Part shown: piece after piece, positions 26,210 to 34,976 of the stretch
Position numbering within the stretch: position 1 is the first letter of the stretch
Layout: each line of letters starts with the position of its first letter
DNA from: Mesorhizobium loti
GTDB taxonomy: Bacteria > Pseudomonadota > Alphaproteobacteria > Rhizobiales > Rhizobiaceae
Assembly (NCBI RefSeq): GCF_002858745.1
Contig: NZ_PJRO01000011.1
Location: forward strand, 124,001-188,000
DNA length: 64,000 nt
Direction of reading: 5' to 3'
The notes under the pieces: generated by a model
What the model was told of the DNA's origin: nothing
The model's database searches: none
Seen by the model: only the letters and a program-made list of their open reading frames with translations
Translations under genes and position numbers: made by a program

Positions 26210-26715
26210 GCATGATGTCGATACGCGCGGCGACGCTGCGGGATCGCGAGGCGATCCGCCTCGTTGAAGAACATGCTTTCGGCCAGCAGACCGAGGCTGG
26301 TCTTGTCGATGCGATCGTCACCGAGGGCGTCGCCGTGCTGGAGCTGGTCGCAGAAGAAGACGGCCAGGTTGTCGGCCATATCCTGTTCTCGCGCCTTTAT
26401 GTCGAGAATGGTGGCAAGCAGTTCCCAGCCGTGGCGCTGGCGCCGCTTGCCGTGGAACCGGATTTCCACGGCACGGGCATTGGCGGCGCGCTGGTGCGCG
26501 AAGCCCATATTCGCCTGAAGGATGCCGGCGAGAACCTGTCCATCGTGCTAGGAGATCCGGCCTATTACGGCCGTTTCGGCTATAGCCACGAGCGCGCCGC
26601 CGGTTTCGCCAGCGAATATCAGGGCGAAGCGCTGCAGGCGCAGGCCTGGGGCGAAGCGCCTCAGACCGGCGAACTGGTCTACGCTTCGGCTTTCGGCACT
26701 GCGCTGGCGGCGTAG
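26206..26715 (+). CDS. GNAT family N-acetyltransferase
   Basis: A 169-residue acetyl-CoA-dependent acetyltransferase. VALAPLAVEPDFHGTGIGGALVREA (written here as LAPLAVEP then GTGIGGALV) is the GNAT motif A for CoA binding, near residues 78-102, and VLGDPAYYGRFGY near 115 is typical for the YhbS-like subgroup. The substrate is unknown. The start codon overlaps the fmt stop codon, and truA follows after 9 bases, so it sits within a translation and tRNA modification operon; this position alone does not give a function. Confidence 0.85.
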   Translation: MSMMSIRAATLRDREAIRLVEEHAFGQQTEAGLVDAIVTEGVAVLELVAEEDGQVVGHILFSRLYVENGGKQFPAVALAPLAVEPDFHGTGIGGALVREAHIRLKDAGENLSIVLGDPAYYGRFGYSHERAAGFASEYQGEALQAQAWGEAPQTGELVYASAFGTALAA

Positions 26716-26724
26716 CGTTCAGAC

Positions 26725-27480
26725 GTGCCCCGCTATCGCCTCGACATCGAGTATGACGGCGGGCCTTATTCCGGCTGGCAGCGACAGGCTGCCGGCCAGC
26801 ATTCCGTCCAGGCGGCGATCGAACAGGCGATCGAGCGTTTCTGCGCTGATGCGATCTCAATTCGGGGCGCTGGCCGCACCGATGCCGGTGTCCATGCCAC
26901 CTCCCAGGTCGCGCATGCGGACCTGAGCAAGGATTGGCCGGCCGATACGGTACGCGACGCCGTCAACGCCTACCTGCAGCGGGCCGGCGAACGTGTCACG
27001 ATTTTAGGCGCGGCTGCAGTGCCGGATGATTTCGATGCCCGATTTTCGGCCATCGGACGGCACTATCTCTATCGCATCGCCAATCGTCGCGCGCCGCCCG
27101 CGCTTGACATGGGTAAGGTATGGTGGGTGCCGAAGCGGCTCGATGCCGAAGCCATGCATGAGGCGGCGAAGGTCTTGCTCGGGCGCCATGACTTCACCAC
27201 CTTCCGTTCCACGCAGTGCCAGGCCAACAGCCCGCTGCGCACGCTGGAACGGCTGGATGTCACGCGGCAGGGCGAGACGATCGAAGTCCGCACCTCGGCA
27301 CGCTCCTTCCTGCACAATCAGGTGCGCTCCATGGTCGGTTCGCTGAAACGCGTCGGCGAAGGCGCCTGGACCGCAGCCGATCTCGAGGCTGCGCTGGAAG
27401 CGCGTGACCGCGCCGCCTGTGGCCAGGTCGCTCCACCCGATGGCCTGTTCCTCACCGGCGTCGATTACCCGGCATCCTGA
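26725..27480 (+). CDS. truA: tRNA pseudouridine(38-40) synthase TruA
   Basis: A 251-residue enzyme that makes pseudouridine at positions 38-40 of the tRNA anticodon arm. The catalytic Asp is in GAGRTDAGVHA (about residue 47-57), and the N-terminal YRLDIEYDGGPYSGWQRQ region is typical of TruA. RSFLHNQVRSMVG near 190 is the second conserved block. The start is GTG at 26725, since no ATG lies nearby and the sequence begins at the family's usual first residues. It ends the def-fmt operon. Confidence 0.95.
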   Translation: MPRYRLDIEYDGGPYSGWQRQAAGQHSVQAAIEQAIERFCADAISIRGAGRTDAGVHATSQVAHADLSKDWPADTVRDAVNAYLQRAGERVTILGAAAVPDDFDARFSAIGRHYLYRIANRRAPPALDMGKVWWVPKRLDAEAMHEAAKVLLGRHDFTTFRSTQCQANSPLRTLERLDVTRQGETIEVRTSARSFLHNQVRSMVGSLKRVGEGAWTAADLEAALEARDRAACGQVAPPDGLFLTGVDYPAS

Positions 27481-27499
27481 ATCTCGTCAGGGGCGGAAT

Positions 27500-28075
27500 T
27501 TACTCGCCGCTGGCAATCACATTGACGCTGCGCCGATGCTCGATCGGCTGCGCCATGTGGCTCGGCATCGGCCACACCTTTGTCGAGCCGGGTTGCACCG
27601 GCCGTTCCAGATAGGTCGATAGCACCACATAGCTGCGTGTGGCCATGACGCCTGGTGTGTCATAGAGCTTCGCCAGCAGGCCCTCCAGTGCACGCGTGTC
27701 CTTGGCACGAACCTTCAGCAGCATGCAGGCATCACCGGCGACCGAATGGATCTCCTCGACTTCCGGGTAGGCGGAAATCGCCATCAGCTCGGGTGTCTTG
27801 CCCCAGCCGCGTGTATCGACGTGGACGAAAGCGAGCAATGGTTTGTTGACGGCCACCGGGTCGATCAGCACCGACGTGCTGCGGATCGCCTGGCTGCGGC
27901 GCAACCGCTTCACCCGTTCATGCGCGGCCGGCGCTGAAAGCCCCACTTTCCCGCCGAGTTCGGCGTAGCTGACAGTGGCGTCTTCGCACAGCGCGCCTAA
28001 TAGTTTTCGGTCCATCTCGTCCAGGTCCCGTTCCGGAACGTTGTTTCGCCGAACGTCATCTGTTTCTTGCCTCAT
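27500..28075 (-). CDS. Lrp/AsnC family transcriptional regulator
   Basis: A 191-residue regulator. An N-terminal AsnC-type helix-turn-helix (LDEMDRKLLGALCEDA, then YAELGGKVGLSAPAAHERVKRL) is followed by the RAM ligand-binding domain (VHSVAGDACMLLKV-like stretch IHSVAGDACMLL). Lrp proteins act as dimers or octamers and sense amino acids. Start ATG 28075 follows AGAGGA. It is divergent from an MFS exporter gene with only 48 bases between the starts, and a palindrome lies in that gap, so it probably controls the exporter and itself. Confidence 0.88.
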   Translation of the reverse strand: MRQETDDVRRNNVPERDLDEMDRKLLGALCEDATVSYAELGGKVGLSAPAAHERVKRLRRSQAIRSTSVLIDPVAVNKPLLAFVHVDTRGWGKTPELMAISAYPEVEEIHSVAGDACMLLKVRAKDTRALEGLLAKLYDTPGVMATRSYVVLSTYLERPVQPGSTKVWPMPSHMAQPIEHRRSVNVIASGE

Positions 28076-28095
28076 GGTCAAAATTCCTCTTGTTG

Positions 28096-28110
28096 CGGAA
28101 TGCCATTCCG
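28096..28110. promoter_or_regulatory. palindromic operator candidate between Lrp regulator and MFS gene
   Basis: CGGAATG-C-CATTCCG is a perfect 7-bp inverted repeat around one base, inside the 48-base gap between the two divergent start codons. It is a good candidate for the Lrp-family binding site. Confidence 0.55.
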
Positions 28111-28123
28111 TCATCATGCATCC

Positions 28124-29320
28124 ATGACGAAGACGGATCAATCATCTCCCCTGCTTGCTGAACCTGCTGCGCGGTTGCCGACGGTCGCCTACGTGCTGAC
28201 CTTCTGCATCGCGGTCATCGGGTCCAACTCGTTGGTGCTCGGGCCGATCGCGCCGGAGGTGGCGCGGACACTCGGCGCAAGCGTTGCGCTGGTCATGTCC
28301 GCATCGGCCGCATTTGGGCTGGGTACGGCGGCCAGCGCGCTTCTGGTGGCGCGTCATGTCGACAGGTTCGGTGCCAGGCGCATGCTGTTGTGGGCGCTTC
28401 TTGGATTGGCGGCATCGCTGGCCTTGAGTGCGCTTTCACCGGCCGTTCCGGCGCTGGCTGGCGCGCAACTGGCGGCTGGCATCGCTTCCGGTATTGCTTT
28501 GCCGGCAATCTACGCCAGCGCCGCAGCGGTGGCGCCGGCCGGACGCGAGAGCCGGACCATTGGCCTGGTGCTGACCGGCTGGACGCTGAGCATGGTTGCC
28601 GGCGTTTCCTTGTCGGCTGTTGTGGCCGACTATGTTCACTGGCGCGCGGTTTACGCGGTCGTCGTAGTGTTGGCGCTTGTTGCCTGCGCGGCATTGAAAC
28701 TGAGCCGATATCGAGATGTTCCGGCTGCCGGTGCGGCGCCGCAGCCGCTCGCCGCCTTGCGTATCGCTGGCGTCAAGCCGCTGCTCATTGCCTGCGCTGC
28801 CTTCATGAGCGCCTTCTATGGAGTTTACGGCTACCTGGGTGATCATCTGCACAGCGGTCTCGGCGAGCCGGTGAGCGCCAATGGCGTTGTGGCACTGGTC
28901 TATGGCATCGGCTTCGGCATGGCCGCGCTTCTCGACGGTGTCGTCGATCGGCTGGGGCCTCGTCGCGTCATGCCGTTTGCGTTCATGGCGGTGGGAGCCG
29001 TCTACCTCGGCTTCGCGCTGGCGGGCAGCAGCTTCTCTGGAGTGCTGGTGCTCACTTTCCTGTGGGGTCTCACCAATCACCTCGGCTTGAATGTTCTGAT
29101 CATGCGGCTCGCAGCGATCGATCCGGCCCGTCGCGGCACCATCATGGGGCTGAACAGCGCCGTCACCTATCTTGCAGTGTTTGCCGGGACCATGGGCTTC
29201 GGCCCGCTTTACGCGACACGCGGATTTGCTTTCACTTCCGCGACGGCGCTCGTCCTGATGCTGATTGCAGCGGCTGCCGGAAGCTGGCAATCGCGAAACC
29301 GCGCTGGATCACCCGATTAG
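28124..29320 (+). CDS. MFS transporter
   Basis: A 398-residue inner-membrane transporter with about 12 hydrophobic segments. The loop after the second segment, VARHVDRFGARRML, fits the MFS motif A (GxxxDRxGRR type), and the protein has the size and layout of drug:H+ antiporter family 1 members such as the arabinose or chloramphenicol efflux proteins. An amino-acid or drug export role is plausible given the divergent Lrp regulator. Start ATG 28124 (MTKTDQ) is chosen because the hydrophobic part begins normally after it; no strong ribosome site is visible. Confidence 0.85.
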   Translation: MTKTDQSSPLLAEPAARLPTVAYVLTFCIAVIGSNSLVLGPIAPEVARTLGASVALVMSASAAFGLGTAASALLVARHVDRFGARRMLLWALLGLAASLALSALSPAVPALAGAQLAAGIASGIALPAIYASAAAVAPAGRESRTIGLVLTGWTLSMVAGVSLSAVVADYVHWRAVYAVVVVLALVACAALKLSRYRDVPAAGAAPQPLAALRIAGVKPLLIACAAFMSAFYGVYGYLGDHLHSGLGEPVSANGVVALVYGIGFGMAALLDGVVDRLGPRRVMPFAFMAVGAVYLGFALAGSSFSGVLVLTFLWGLTNHLGLNVLIMRLAAIDPARRGTIMGLNSAVTYLAVFAGTMGFGPLYATRGFAFTSATALVLMLIAAAAGSWQSRNRAGSPD

Positions 29321-29343
29321 AGCGCGCGTCCATCGGACGCGCG

Positions 29344-29934
29344 CTAAGCTTCGAACATGGAGACGCCGACCAGCCACTGCAGCGCGAACAGCACTATCAG
29401 CGAGACAACGAACATGCCGGCAAACACGGCGGTGGCCATTGCCGCTCCTTTAGCGATGGCCTGGTTGGTCATCCGCCAGCTGAACACCAGCGAGATAAAG
29501 AAGAGCACAAGCGAGACAAGGCCACTTGCCTGATCGGCGGCCGGGAAAAGCAGCCGCATGAGTGCCCCCGGCAGCATCAGCCAGGCGATGATCGCGGAAG
29601 CCCAGTTGCTGGCCACCACATAATGCACGAAGCGCCCGCCAATCCCGGCTCGGGGAGCAATGATCGCCAGCACCAGCACGGGCAAGATCCAGGTGCCGAT
29701 GTCGACGAAAGCCAACCTCAACAGCAATTCGAATCGGCTGGCGGCGGTCTCGCCTGCCGTGTTGGCGAAGCCGACCCAGCCAACGATCATGGCAGGTGCC
29801 GCAACGGCGATGGCGACAAAGGAATTCCAGAACCCGTCCACCGAAAGGTCGAGCAGGCGCAATCCATCGGCCTTACCCAGCATCATGCGCCAGGCGCCGT
29901 TCAGCGACGATTGGATTTCATCGGCCGAAAGCAT
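29344..29934 (-). CDS. integral membrane protein of unknown function
   Basis: A 196-residue hydrophobic protein with about five predicted membrane segments after a short cytosolic N-terminal part (MLSADEIQSSLNGAWRMMLGK). The stretch SLNGAWRMM with the following DLSVDGFWNSF recalls conserved rhizobial membrane proteins that are sometimes labelled transporters, but I cannot name a family. It lies 19 bases downstream of dapE on the same strand, so it is likely co-transcribed with it. Confidence 0.75.
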   Translation of the reverse strand: MLSADEIQSSLNGAWRMMLGKADGLRLLDLSVDGFWNSFVAIAVAAPAMIVGWVGFANTAGETAASRFELLLRLAFVDIGTWILPVLVLAIIAPRAGIGGRFVHYVVASNWASAIIAWLMLPGALMRLLFPAADQASGLVSLVLFFISLVFSWRMTNQAIAKGAAMATAVFAGMFVVSLIVLFALQWLVGVSMFEA

Positions 29935-29953
29935 GTCCTGACCCTCGGCCCGC

Positions 29954-31141
29954 TTACCCGAACCAGTCTTCGATGAAACGCTGATAGATCAAGGTCAGCG
30001 TTTCCAGATCGGCCACCGCCACGCGCTCGTCCACCATGTGCATGGTCTTGCCGACAAGGCCGAACTCGACCACCGGGCAATAATCCTTGATGAAGCGGGC
30101 ATCGGACGTGCCGCCTGATGTCGACAGTTGCGGCTTGCGGCCTGTGACGGCGGCGACCGAGCCACTCAGCGTCTCGATCAGCTTGTCGTCGCGTGTCAGG
30201 AAGACGTGGCTCGGCCTGTCCTTCCAGGTCAGATCGAATTCGATCGGTTCCTTTCGGCCCTTGCGATATTTCTTGCGACCGCTGGCGGTGTCGAGCCGGT
30301 TGTGGATTTCGGCCTGCACCGTTTCGGCATCCCAGGTGTCGTTGAAGCGGATGTTGAAGGTGGCGCTCGCCTTGGCCGGAATGACATTGGTAGCGGGATT
30401 GCCGACATCGATCGACGTGATTTCGAGATTGGTTGGCTGAAAATTCTTCGTACCTTTGTCGAAGACGGGATTGAGCAGCGCGTCGGTGAGCGTCATCAGC
30501 CCGCGCACCGGATTGTCGGCGAGATGGGGATAGGCGACATGGCCCTGGCGGCCGTTGACGGTCACCGTTCCCGACAGCGAGCCACGCCGCCCGATCTTGA
30601 TCATGTCGCCGAGCACGTCCGGATTGGTGGGCTCGCCAACGATCGAGGCATCCCATGTCTCGCCTTTGGCCACCGCCCACTCCAGAAGCTTCACCGTGCC
30701 GTTGATCGAAGGGCCTTCCTCGTCCCCGGTGATTAGCAGCGAGACCGAACCTTTGGGTGCGCCTTTTTCAGCGATGTGGCGGGCAAGAGCGGCTATGAAA
30801 CAGGCGATGCCGCCCTTCATATCGACGGCACCGCGGCCATACATCTCACCATTGGCGATTTCCGCTGCAAAAGGCGGATGCGTCCAGGCCGCTTCATCGC
30901 CGACGGGTACGACGTCGGTATGGCCGGCAAACATCAGGTGCGGGCCGTTGCCGGAGCGCCGCGCATAAAGGTTCTCGACGTCCGGCGTGCCGTCTTCCTT
31001 GAAGACCGGCCGGTCGATGGCGAAACCGAGTGGTTCCAGCATGGTTTCAAGCGCCGACAGCGCACCGCCTTCCGCCGGTGTTACGGACGGGCAACGGATA
31101 AGGGTGGCGAGATTCTGGGCAGGGTCGGTCGGCAGTGTCAT
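29954..31141 (-). CDS. dapE: succinyl-diaminopimelate desuccinylase
   Basis: A 395-residue M20 family metallohydrolase that removes succinate from N-succinyl-LL-2,6-diaminopimelate in lysine and cell-wall precursor synthesis. The zinc ligands and catalytic residues are visible: FAGHTDVVPVG, GRGAVDMKGG, TGDEEGPSINGT and the C-terminal STSGGTSDARF. The dimerisation domain lies at about 185-290. Start at 31141 (MTLPTD) is chosen since the longer frame begins in Arg-rich, unlikely sequence. It works two steps after DapD, whose gene lies 3 kb away on the same strand. Confidence 0.95.
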   Translation of the reverse strand: MTLPTDPAQNLATLIRCPSVTPAEGGALSALETMLEPLGFAIDRPVFKEDGTPDVENLYARRSGNGPHLMFAGHTDVVPVGDEAAWTHPPFAAEIANGEMYGRGAVDMKGGIACFIAALARHIAEKGAPKGSVSLLITGDEEGPSINGTVKLLEWAVAKGETWDASIVGEPTNPDVLGDMIKIGRRGSLSGTVTVNGRQGHVAYPHLADNPVRGLMTLTDALLNPVFDKGTKNFQPTNLEITSIDVGNPATNVIPAKASATFNIRFNDTWDAETVQAEIHNRLDTASGRKKYRKGRKEPIEFDLTWKDRPSHVFLTRDDKLIETLSGSVAAVTGRKPQLSTSGGTSDARFIKDYCPVVEFGLVGKTMHMVDERVAVADLETLTLIYQRFIEDWFG

Positions 31142-31284
31142 ATGCGCAGCGTTATTCGAAACATGGGATCGTGTCACGGCCCTTACATCGGCGCGGATTG
31201 CTATCTTTGGCGAAACCGCTTGATATGAATGACCATGAGCTCGCCTGACAAATAACCGACGCCACCTTGCTCGGAGATTGTGCG

Positions 31285-32304
31285 ATGACGTTGCGCGACG
31301 CATCCGTCGTTGTTGCCGGCGCCGGCAGCATCGGCTGCTACGCCGGCGGTTGCCTGGCGCTGGCGGGACGCAAGGTGACACTTTTGGTTCGGCCGCGGAT
31401 TGCGCAGGCCCTGTTGCGTGGCGGCTTGCGTGTCACCGATCTCGAAAAGCGCGACAGGCGACTGAGCCAGGCAGCGTTCGCAGTTGAGACGCACGCGCAA
31501 ACGGCACTCCATGGTGCCGACATTGTTCTTGTCACCACCAAGAGCGGTGCAACCGAGGAAATCGGCCGGCAGATTGCGGCGTATGCGCCCGCCCATGCAA
31601 TTATTTTCAGCCTGCAGAACGGTATCGACAACGCCGACCGTTTGGCCGCGACCGTCGGCGGGCGGCGTGTGCTCGCCGGTATGGTTCCTTTCAATGTTGT
31701 ACAACTGGAAGATGAGACACCATTCAGGGCACATCGCGCCAGTGAGGGAACAGTTCTGATCGAAAGCGGTGTCCCGGGCATCTCGGGTTTGTTGAACGTC
31801 GAAGGGTTCACAACTGCCACTCATGCCGACATACGCTCGGTGCAATGGGGCAAGCTGCTTTTCAATCTTAACAATGCACTTGTCGCCTTGTCTGATCTGC
31901 CCCTGGCGACCGAATTGTCGGATCGACGCTGGCGTTCGATTCTGGCCGCGCAGATCGCTGAGGCGCTGGCGGTGATGAAGGTGGCGGGCATCAAGCCTGG
32001 CCACGTCGCCGGTCCGCCGCCCGCGCTGCTGCCAGCGATCCTGAGACTGCCCGACTTCCTGTTCCTGCGGCTGGCGAAGCGCATGTTGGCGATCGACCCT
32101 CAGGCGCGCTCGTCGATGTGGGAAGATCTGCAGCGGGGGCGCAAGACGGAGATCGACGAGCTGCAGGGCGCCATCCTCCGGCTTGCTGTCAGGAGCGGAC
32201 TGCGAGCGCCATTGGCTGAACGGATCACCGCCTTGGTGCGGGAAGCGGAAGAACGGGGCGAAGGTTCACCAAGGCTGGCCGCCAGCGAGATCGAAAAGGC
32301 ATAG
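31285..32304 (+). CDS. 2-dehydropantoate 2-reductase family protein
   Basis: A 339-residue NADP-dependent reductase of the ketopantoate reductase (ApbA/PanE) family. VVVAGAGSIGCYAGG is the N-terminal nucleotide-binding loop, VLVTTKSGATEE the conserved Lys region and LFSLQNGIDN-like IIFSLQNGID the Asn-Gly motif; WGKLLFNLNNALVAL near residue 195 is the active-site Lys-Asn stretch. PanE makes pantoate for coenzyme A, but many paralogues act on other 2-oxo acids, so the symbol is not assigned. ATG 31285 is chosen over the TTG at 31267. It is divergent from dapE. Confidence 0.85.
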   Translation: MTLRDASVVVAGAGSIGCYAGGCLALAGRKVTLLVRPRIAQALLRGGLRVTDLEKRDRRLSQAAFAVETHAQTALHGADIVLVTTKSGATEEIGRQIAAYAPAHAIIFSLQNGIDNADRLAATVGGRRVLAGMVPFNVVQLEDETPFRAHRASEGTVLIESGVPGISGLLNVEGFTTATHADIRSVQWGKLLFNLNNALVALSDLPLATELSDRRWRSILAAQIAEALAVMKVAGIKPGHVAGPPPALLPAILRLPDFLFLRLAKRMLAIDPQARSSMWEDLQRGRKTEIDELQGAILRLAVRSGLRAPLAERITALVREAEERGEGSPRLAASEIEKA

Positions 32305-32318
32305 AAGGCGGCAGTTGT

Positions 32319-33542
32319 TCAACCAGTGCTTGGCAAGTGAGCCCGGTGCCGACCCTTGCCGGCGCGCTTGGCTTCATAGAGCGCGTGGTCGGAAGACGTA
32401 AGCAGTTTCTCCGGCGTATCCCCGTCCATTGGTGCACGTGCGCTGCCCGCACTAAGGCCGATATAGGCTGGCGTTCCAACTTCGATGTCGAAAGGCTCGG
32501 AAACAGCGTCGATCGCCCGCTTGGCAAGATGAGCGGCCTCGATTTCCGACGTGCCGGGCAAAAGCACGACGAATTCATCGCCACCGACCCGGAACACCAT
32601 ATCGGTGGTACGAAAGGTTTTTCTCAGCCGTTCGCTGACCAGACGCAGCAGCCGGTCGCCGGCGGTGTGGCCATAGCTGTCATTGATGTATTTGAAGCCG
32701 TCGAGGTCCATGCTCAGCACGACGAAGGGCTTGCCGCCATTGGCTGCCGGGCTGGCCAATTTGCTGCACATCCGCTGCAGTTCTTCCTGCATGAGGATGC
32801 GGTTGGGCAGACCTGTCAGCGCGTCTCTCACCGCAAGGTCGCGGTTGTCGAGCTCCGCACGGATCATACGCACGCTGATCGCATGGTTGTGCACGAGAAC
32901 CCCGATGATACCGGCGACATAGAACGGCATCTGGAGGCCGACCACCCACATGCCCGGCTGCGGCGAAAGCAGCGCGCCTACCGTGAAAGGCAGGCTGATA
33001 AGCAACATGACCAGGATGGCATAGCGTGGTGTGGCGGCGTTGCGCGATGAGACCACGCCGACCACGCCGGCGACATTCAGCCCGGAAAGCACGGAAAGCA
33101 CCAGGTTTTCGCTTGCGATGCAGCCGAAACAACCTAGCCCGAAGATTGCAGACCAGACACCACCCGCCATCATCAGGGCACTGAGAGGCGGGTTTCCACC
33201 ATTCAGCCGTGCTGTCTCGCAGCGTACGATCAAGGTGAATCGCAAAGCCAGCAAAACAAGTTCAGCCACGATCCATAGCCACGGCCACTTGGCGCCTGTC
33301 AGCAGGAGGGTCGTCCCCGCAACGACGAGGACGCTCAGGCTGGCGAAGAGGATGGCAAACTTGCGATCGTAGGTTGTTTCGAGAAAACGAGAGCGAACAG
33401 CCGTGGCTTCGTTCTCCAATGGGGTCGAGAACCAGTCAAAAAGGCGCGCCGCTTGTCCTGGGAGGCCGCTGTTGAGAACTTTCGCCGGGTCTGACAATCG
33501 TTCGCCCCGAGATGTCGCTACAATATCCGCTCTATCTTGCAC
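32319..33542 (-). CDS. membrane-bound GGDEF diguanylate cyclase
   Basis: A 407-residue protein with about six membrane segments in residues 60-215 and a GGDEF domain at about 235-400. RVGGDEFVVLLPG contains an intact GGDEF active site, and DALTGLPNR and DLDGFKYINDSYGH are the usual domain landmarks, so synthesis of cyclic di-GMP is likely. There is no clear RxxD inhibitory site five residues before GGDEF. No EAL domain follows. The start is taken as GTG at 33542 and is uncertain. Confidence 0.85.
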   Translation of the reverse strand: MQDRADIVATSRGERLSDPAKVLNSGLPGQAARLFDWFSTPLENEATAVRSRFLETTYDRKFAILFASLSVLVVAGTTLLLTGAKWPWLWIVAELVLLALRFTLIVRCETARLNGGNPPLSALMMAGGVWSAIFGLGCFGCIASENLVLSVLSGLNVAGVVGVVSSRNAATPRYAILVMLLISLPFTVGALLSPQPGMWVVGLQMPFYVAGIIGVLVHNHAISVRMIRAELDNRDLAVRDALTGLPNRILMQEELQRMCSKLASPAANGGKPFVVLSMDLDGFKYINDSYGHTAGDRLLRLVSERLRKTFRTTDMVFRVGGDEFVVLLPGTSEIEAAHLAKRAIDAVSEPFDIEVGTPAYIGLSAGSARAPMDGDTPEKLLTSSDHALYEAKRAGKGRHRAHLPSTG

Positions 33543-33612
33543 GGATGACCTAAGAATCTCTTAGGACCCCTGTATAGCAGACAAGAATAGAGATCAGAAT
33601 ATCGATGTGTTG

Positions 33613-33972
33613 TCAGGCCGGAGCGTTCGTCTCGCGGCCATAGCGGTTTGCGCCTTGTGTTCCCTGCGGCAGGCAGAGCAGAATAAACACAATGATGTCG
33701 CCGATGATGAAGAACAGGCCGTACCAGCCGGTTCTGTCGAAATCATGCAGCCGTTTCGCGGCGAGCGCCAGATGAGAGAGGATCAACACCCCGAGCACAA
33801 CCAGGAAGATGGAAGCCCATTGTTCCATGGTGGCTTGATCGGGCGCTGTATAGAGGCGGTAGATCGGATAGGAGCGGATGACGTAGAGCAACAGCCCGGC
33901 AAGCGCGAAGGCTTGCCGGCTCAGCCGTCCGTTGAAACCGAAAAACGTCCAAAGCGTCTGCTGGAGACTCAC
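33613..33972 (-). CDS. DUF805 family membrane protein
   Basis: A 119-residue membrane protein. WTFFGFNGRLSRQAF at the N terminus and AKRLHDFDRTGWYGLFFI near residue 75 are the hallmarks of DUF805 (YhaH-like) proteins, with about four membrane segments. Its function is unknown. The start is GTG at 33972, just 10 bases after the dapD stop, so the two genes are co-transcribed; the frame is open far upstream through dapD but that is only an overlap of frames. Confidence 0.82.
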   Translation of the reverse strand: MSLQQTLWTFFGFNGRLSRQAFALAGLLLYVIRSYPIYRLYTAPDQATMEQWASIFLVVLGVLILSHLALAAKRLHDFDRTGWYGLFFIIGDIIVFILLCLPQGTQGANRYGRETNAPA

Positions 33973-33982
33973 ACTATCACCG

Positions 33983-34837
33983 TCAATCGCGCAGCAGTTC
34001 GTTGATGGAAGTCTTTTCCCGGGTTTTGGCGTCGACGCGCTTGACGATGACGGCGCAATAGAGGCTAGGGCCCGGTTCGCCATTCGGCAATGGCTTGCCC
34101 GGCAGCGAGCCGGCGACGACAACCGCGTTTGCCGGCACTTCGCCGTAGAAAACCTCGCCGGTGGCGCGGTCGATGATCTTGGTCGACTTGCCGATGAAGA
34201 CGCCCATGCCGAGCACCGCACCCTCACGCACGATGCAGCCTTCGACGACTTCGGAGCGCGCGCCTATGAAGCAGTTGTCCTCGATGATGGTCGGGCCGGC
34301 CTGCATCGGTTCCAGAACGCCGCCGATGCCGACGCCGCCGGAAAGATGCACGTTCTTGCCGATCTGCGCGCAGGAGCCGACGGAGGCCCAGGTGTCGACC
34401 ATGGTGCCGCTGTCGACATAGGCGCCGACATTGACGAAGGAAGGCATCAGCACGGCGCCGGGTGCGACATAGGCCGAGCGGCGAACCACCGCCGAAGGCA
34501 CGGCGCGGAAGCCGGCCTTTTCGAATTCAAGCGAACCCCAGCCATCGAACTTCGAAGGAACCTTGTCCCACCAGGAGGCACCGCCGGGCGCGCCCGAAAT
34601 CAGTTCCATCGGCTTCAGGCGAAACGACAACAGAACGGCCTTCTTCAGCCACTGATTGACCTTCCATTGCCCGTCGATCTGGCGTTCAGCGACGCGTGCG
34701 GTGCCTTTGTCGAGCAGTTCCAGCGCTGATTCGATGGCGTCGCGCACTTCGCCGCGGGTAGCGGTCGAAATGCCGTCGCGCTCCTCGAAAGCCTTGTCGA
34801 GGGTCTTTTCAAGGCTCGCCAGATCGGGCTTCGACAT
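33983..34837 (-). CDS. dapD: 2,3,4,5-tetrahydropyridine-2,6-dicarboxylate N-succinyltransferase
   Basis: A 284-residue enzyme that succinylates tetrahydrodipicolinate in the diaminopimelate branch of lysine synthesis. The N-terminal helical part is followed from about residue 100 by left-handed beta-helix hexapeptide repeats (YVAPGAVLMPSFVNVGAYVD as pieces VAPGAVLM and VNVGAYVD; VGIGGVLEP). Length and layout are those of the family. Start ATG 34837; the TTG one codon earlier is unlikely. dapE, encoded nearby on the same strand, performs a later step of the pathway. Confidence 0.96.
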   Translation of the reverse strand: MSKPDLASLEKTLDKAFEERDGISTATRGEVRDAIESALELLDKGTARVAERQIDGQWKVNQWLKKAVLLSFRLKPMELISGAPGGASWWDKVPSKFDGWGSLEFEKAGFRAVPSAVVRRSAYVAPGAVLMPSFVNVGAYVDSGTMVDTWASVGSCAQIGKNVHLSGGVGIGGVLEPMQAGPTIIEDNCFIGARSEVVEGCIVREGAVLGMGVFIGKSTKIIDRATGEVFYGEVPANAVVVAGSLPGKPLPNGEPGPSLYCAVIVKRVDAKTREKTSINELLRD

Positions 34838-34976
34838 CAAATGCTCCGTTACAATGCTGTGAAGGGCAGGCTCTTAACCTGTTTGAAAGCCGCGCGGACC
34901 CTATTTGAAGGGAATGTGAGGGTCAATCGCAGCTGCGTCATGGGACGACGCTTGAAAGGGATTTGGACGGGTGGAT

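Noticed and set aside
29954..31381. An 80-residue N-terminal extension of DapE
   Set aside because: It is Arg-rich, starts opposite the neighbouring gene and is not part of the family; the start at 31141 gives the usual length.
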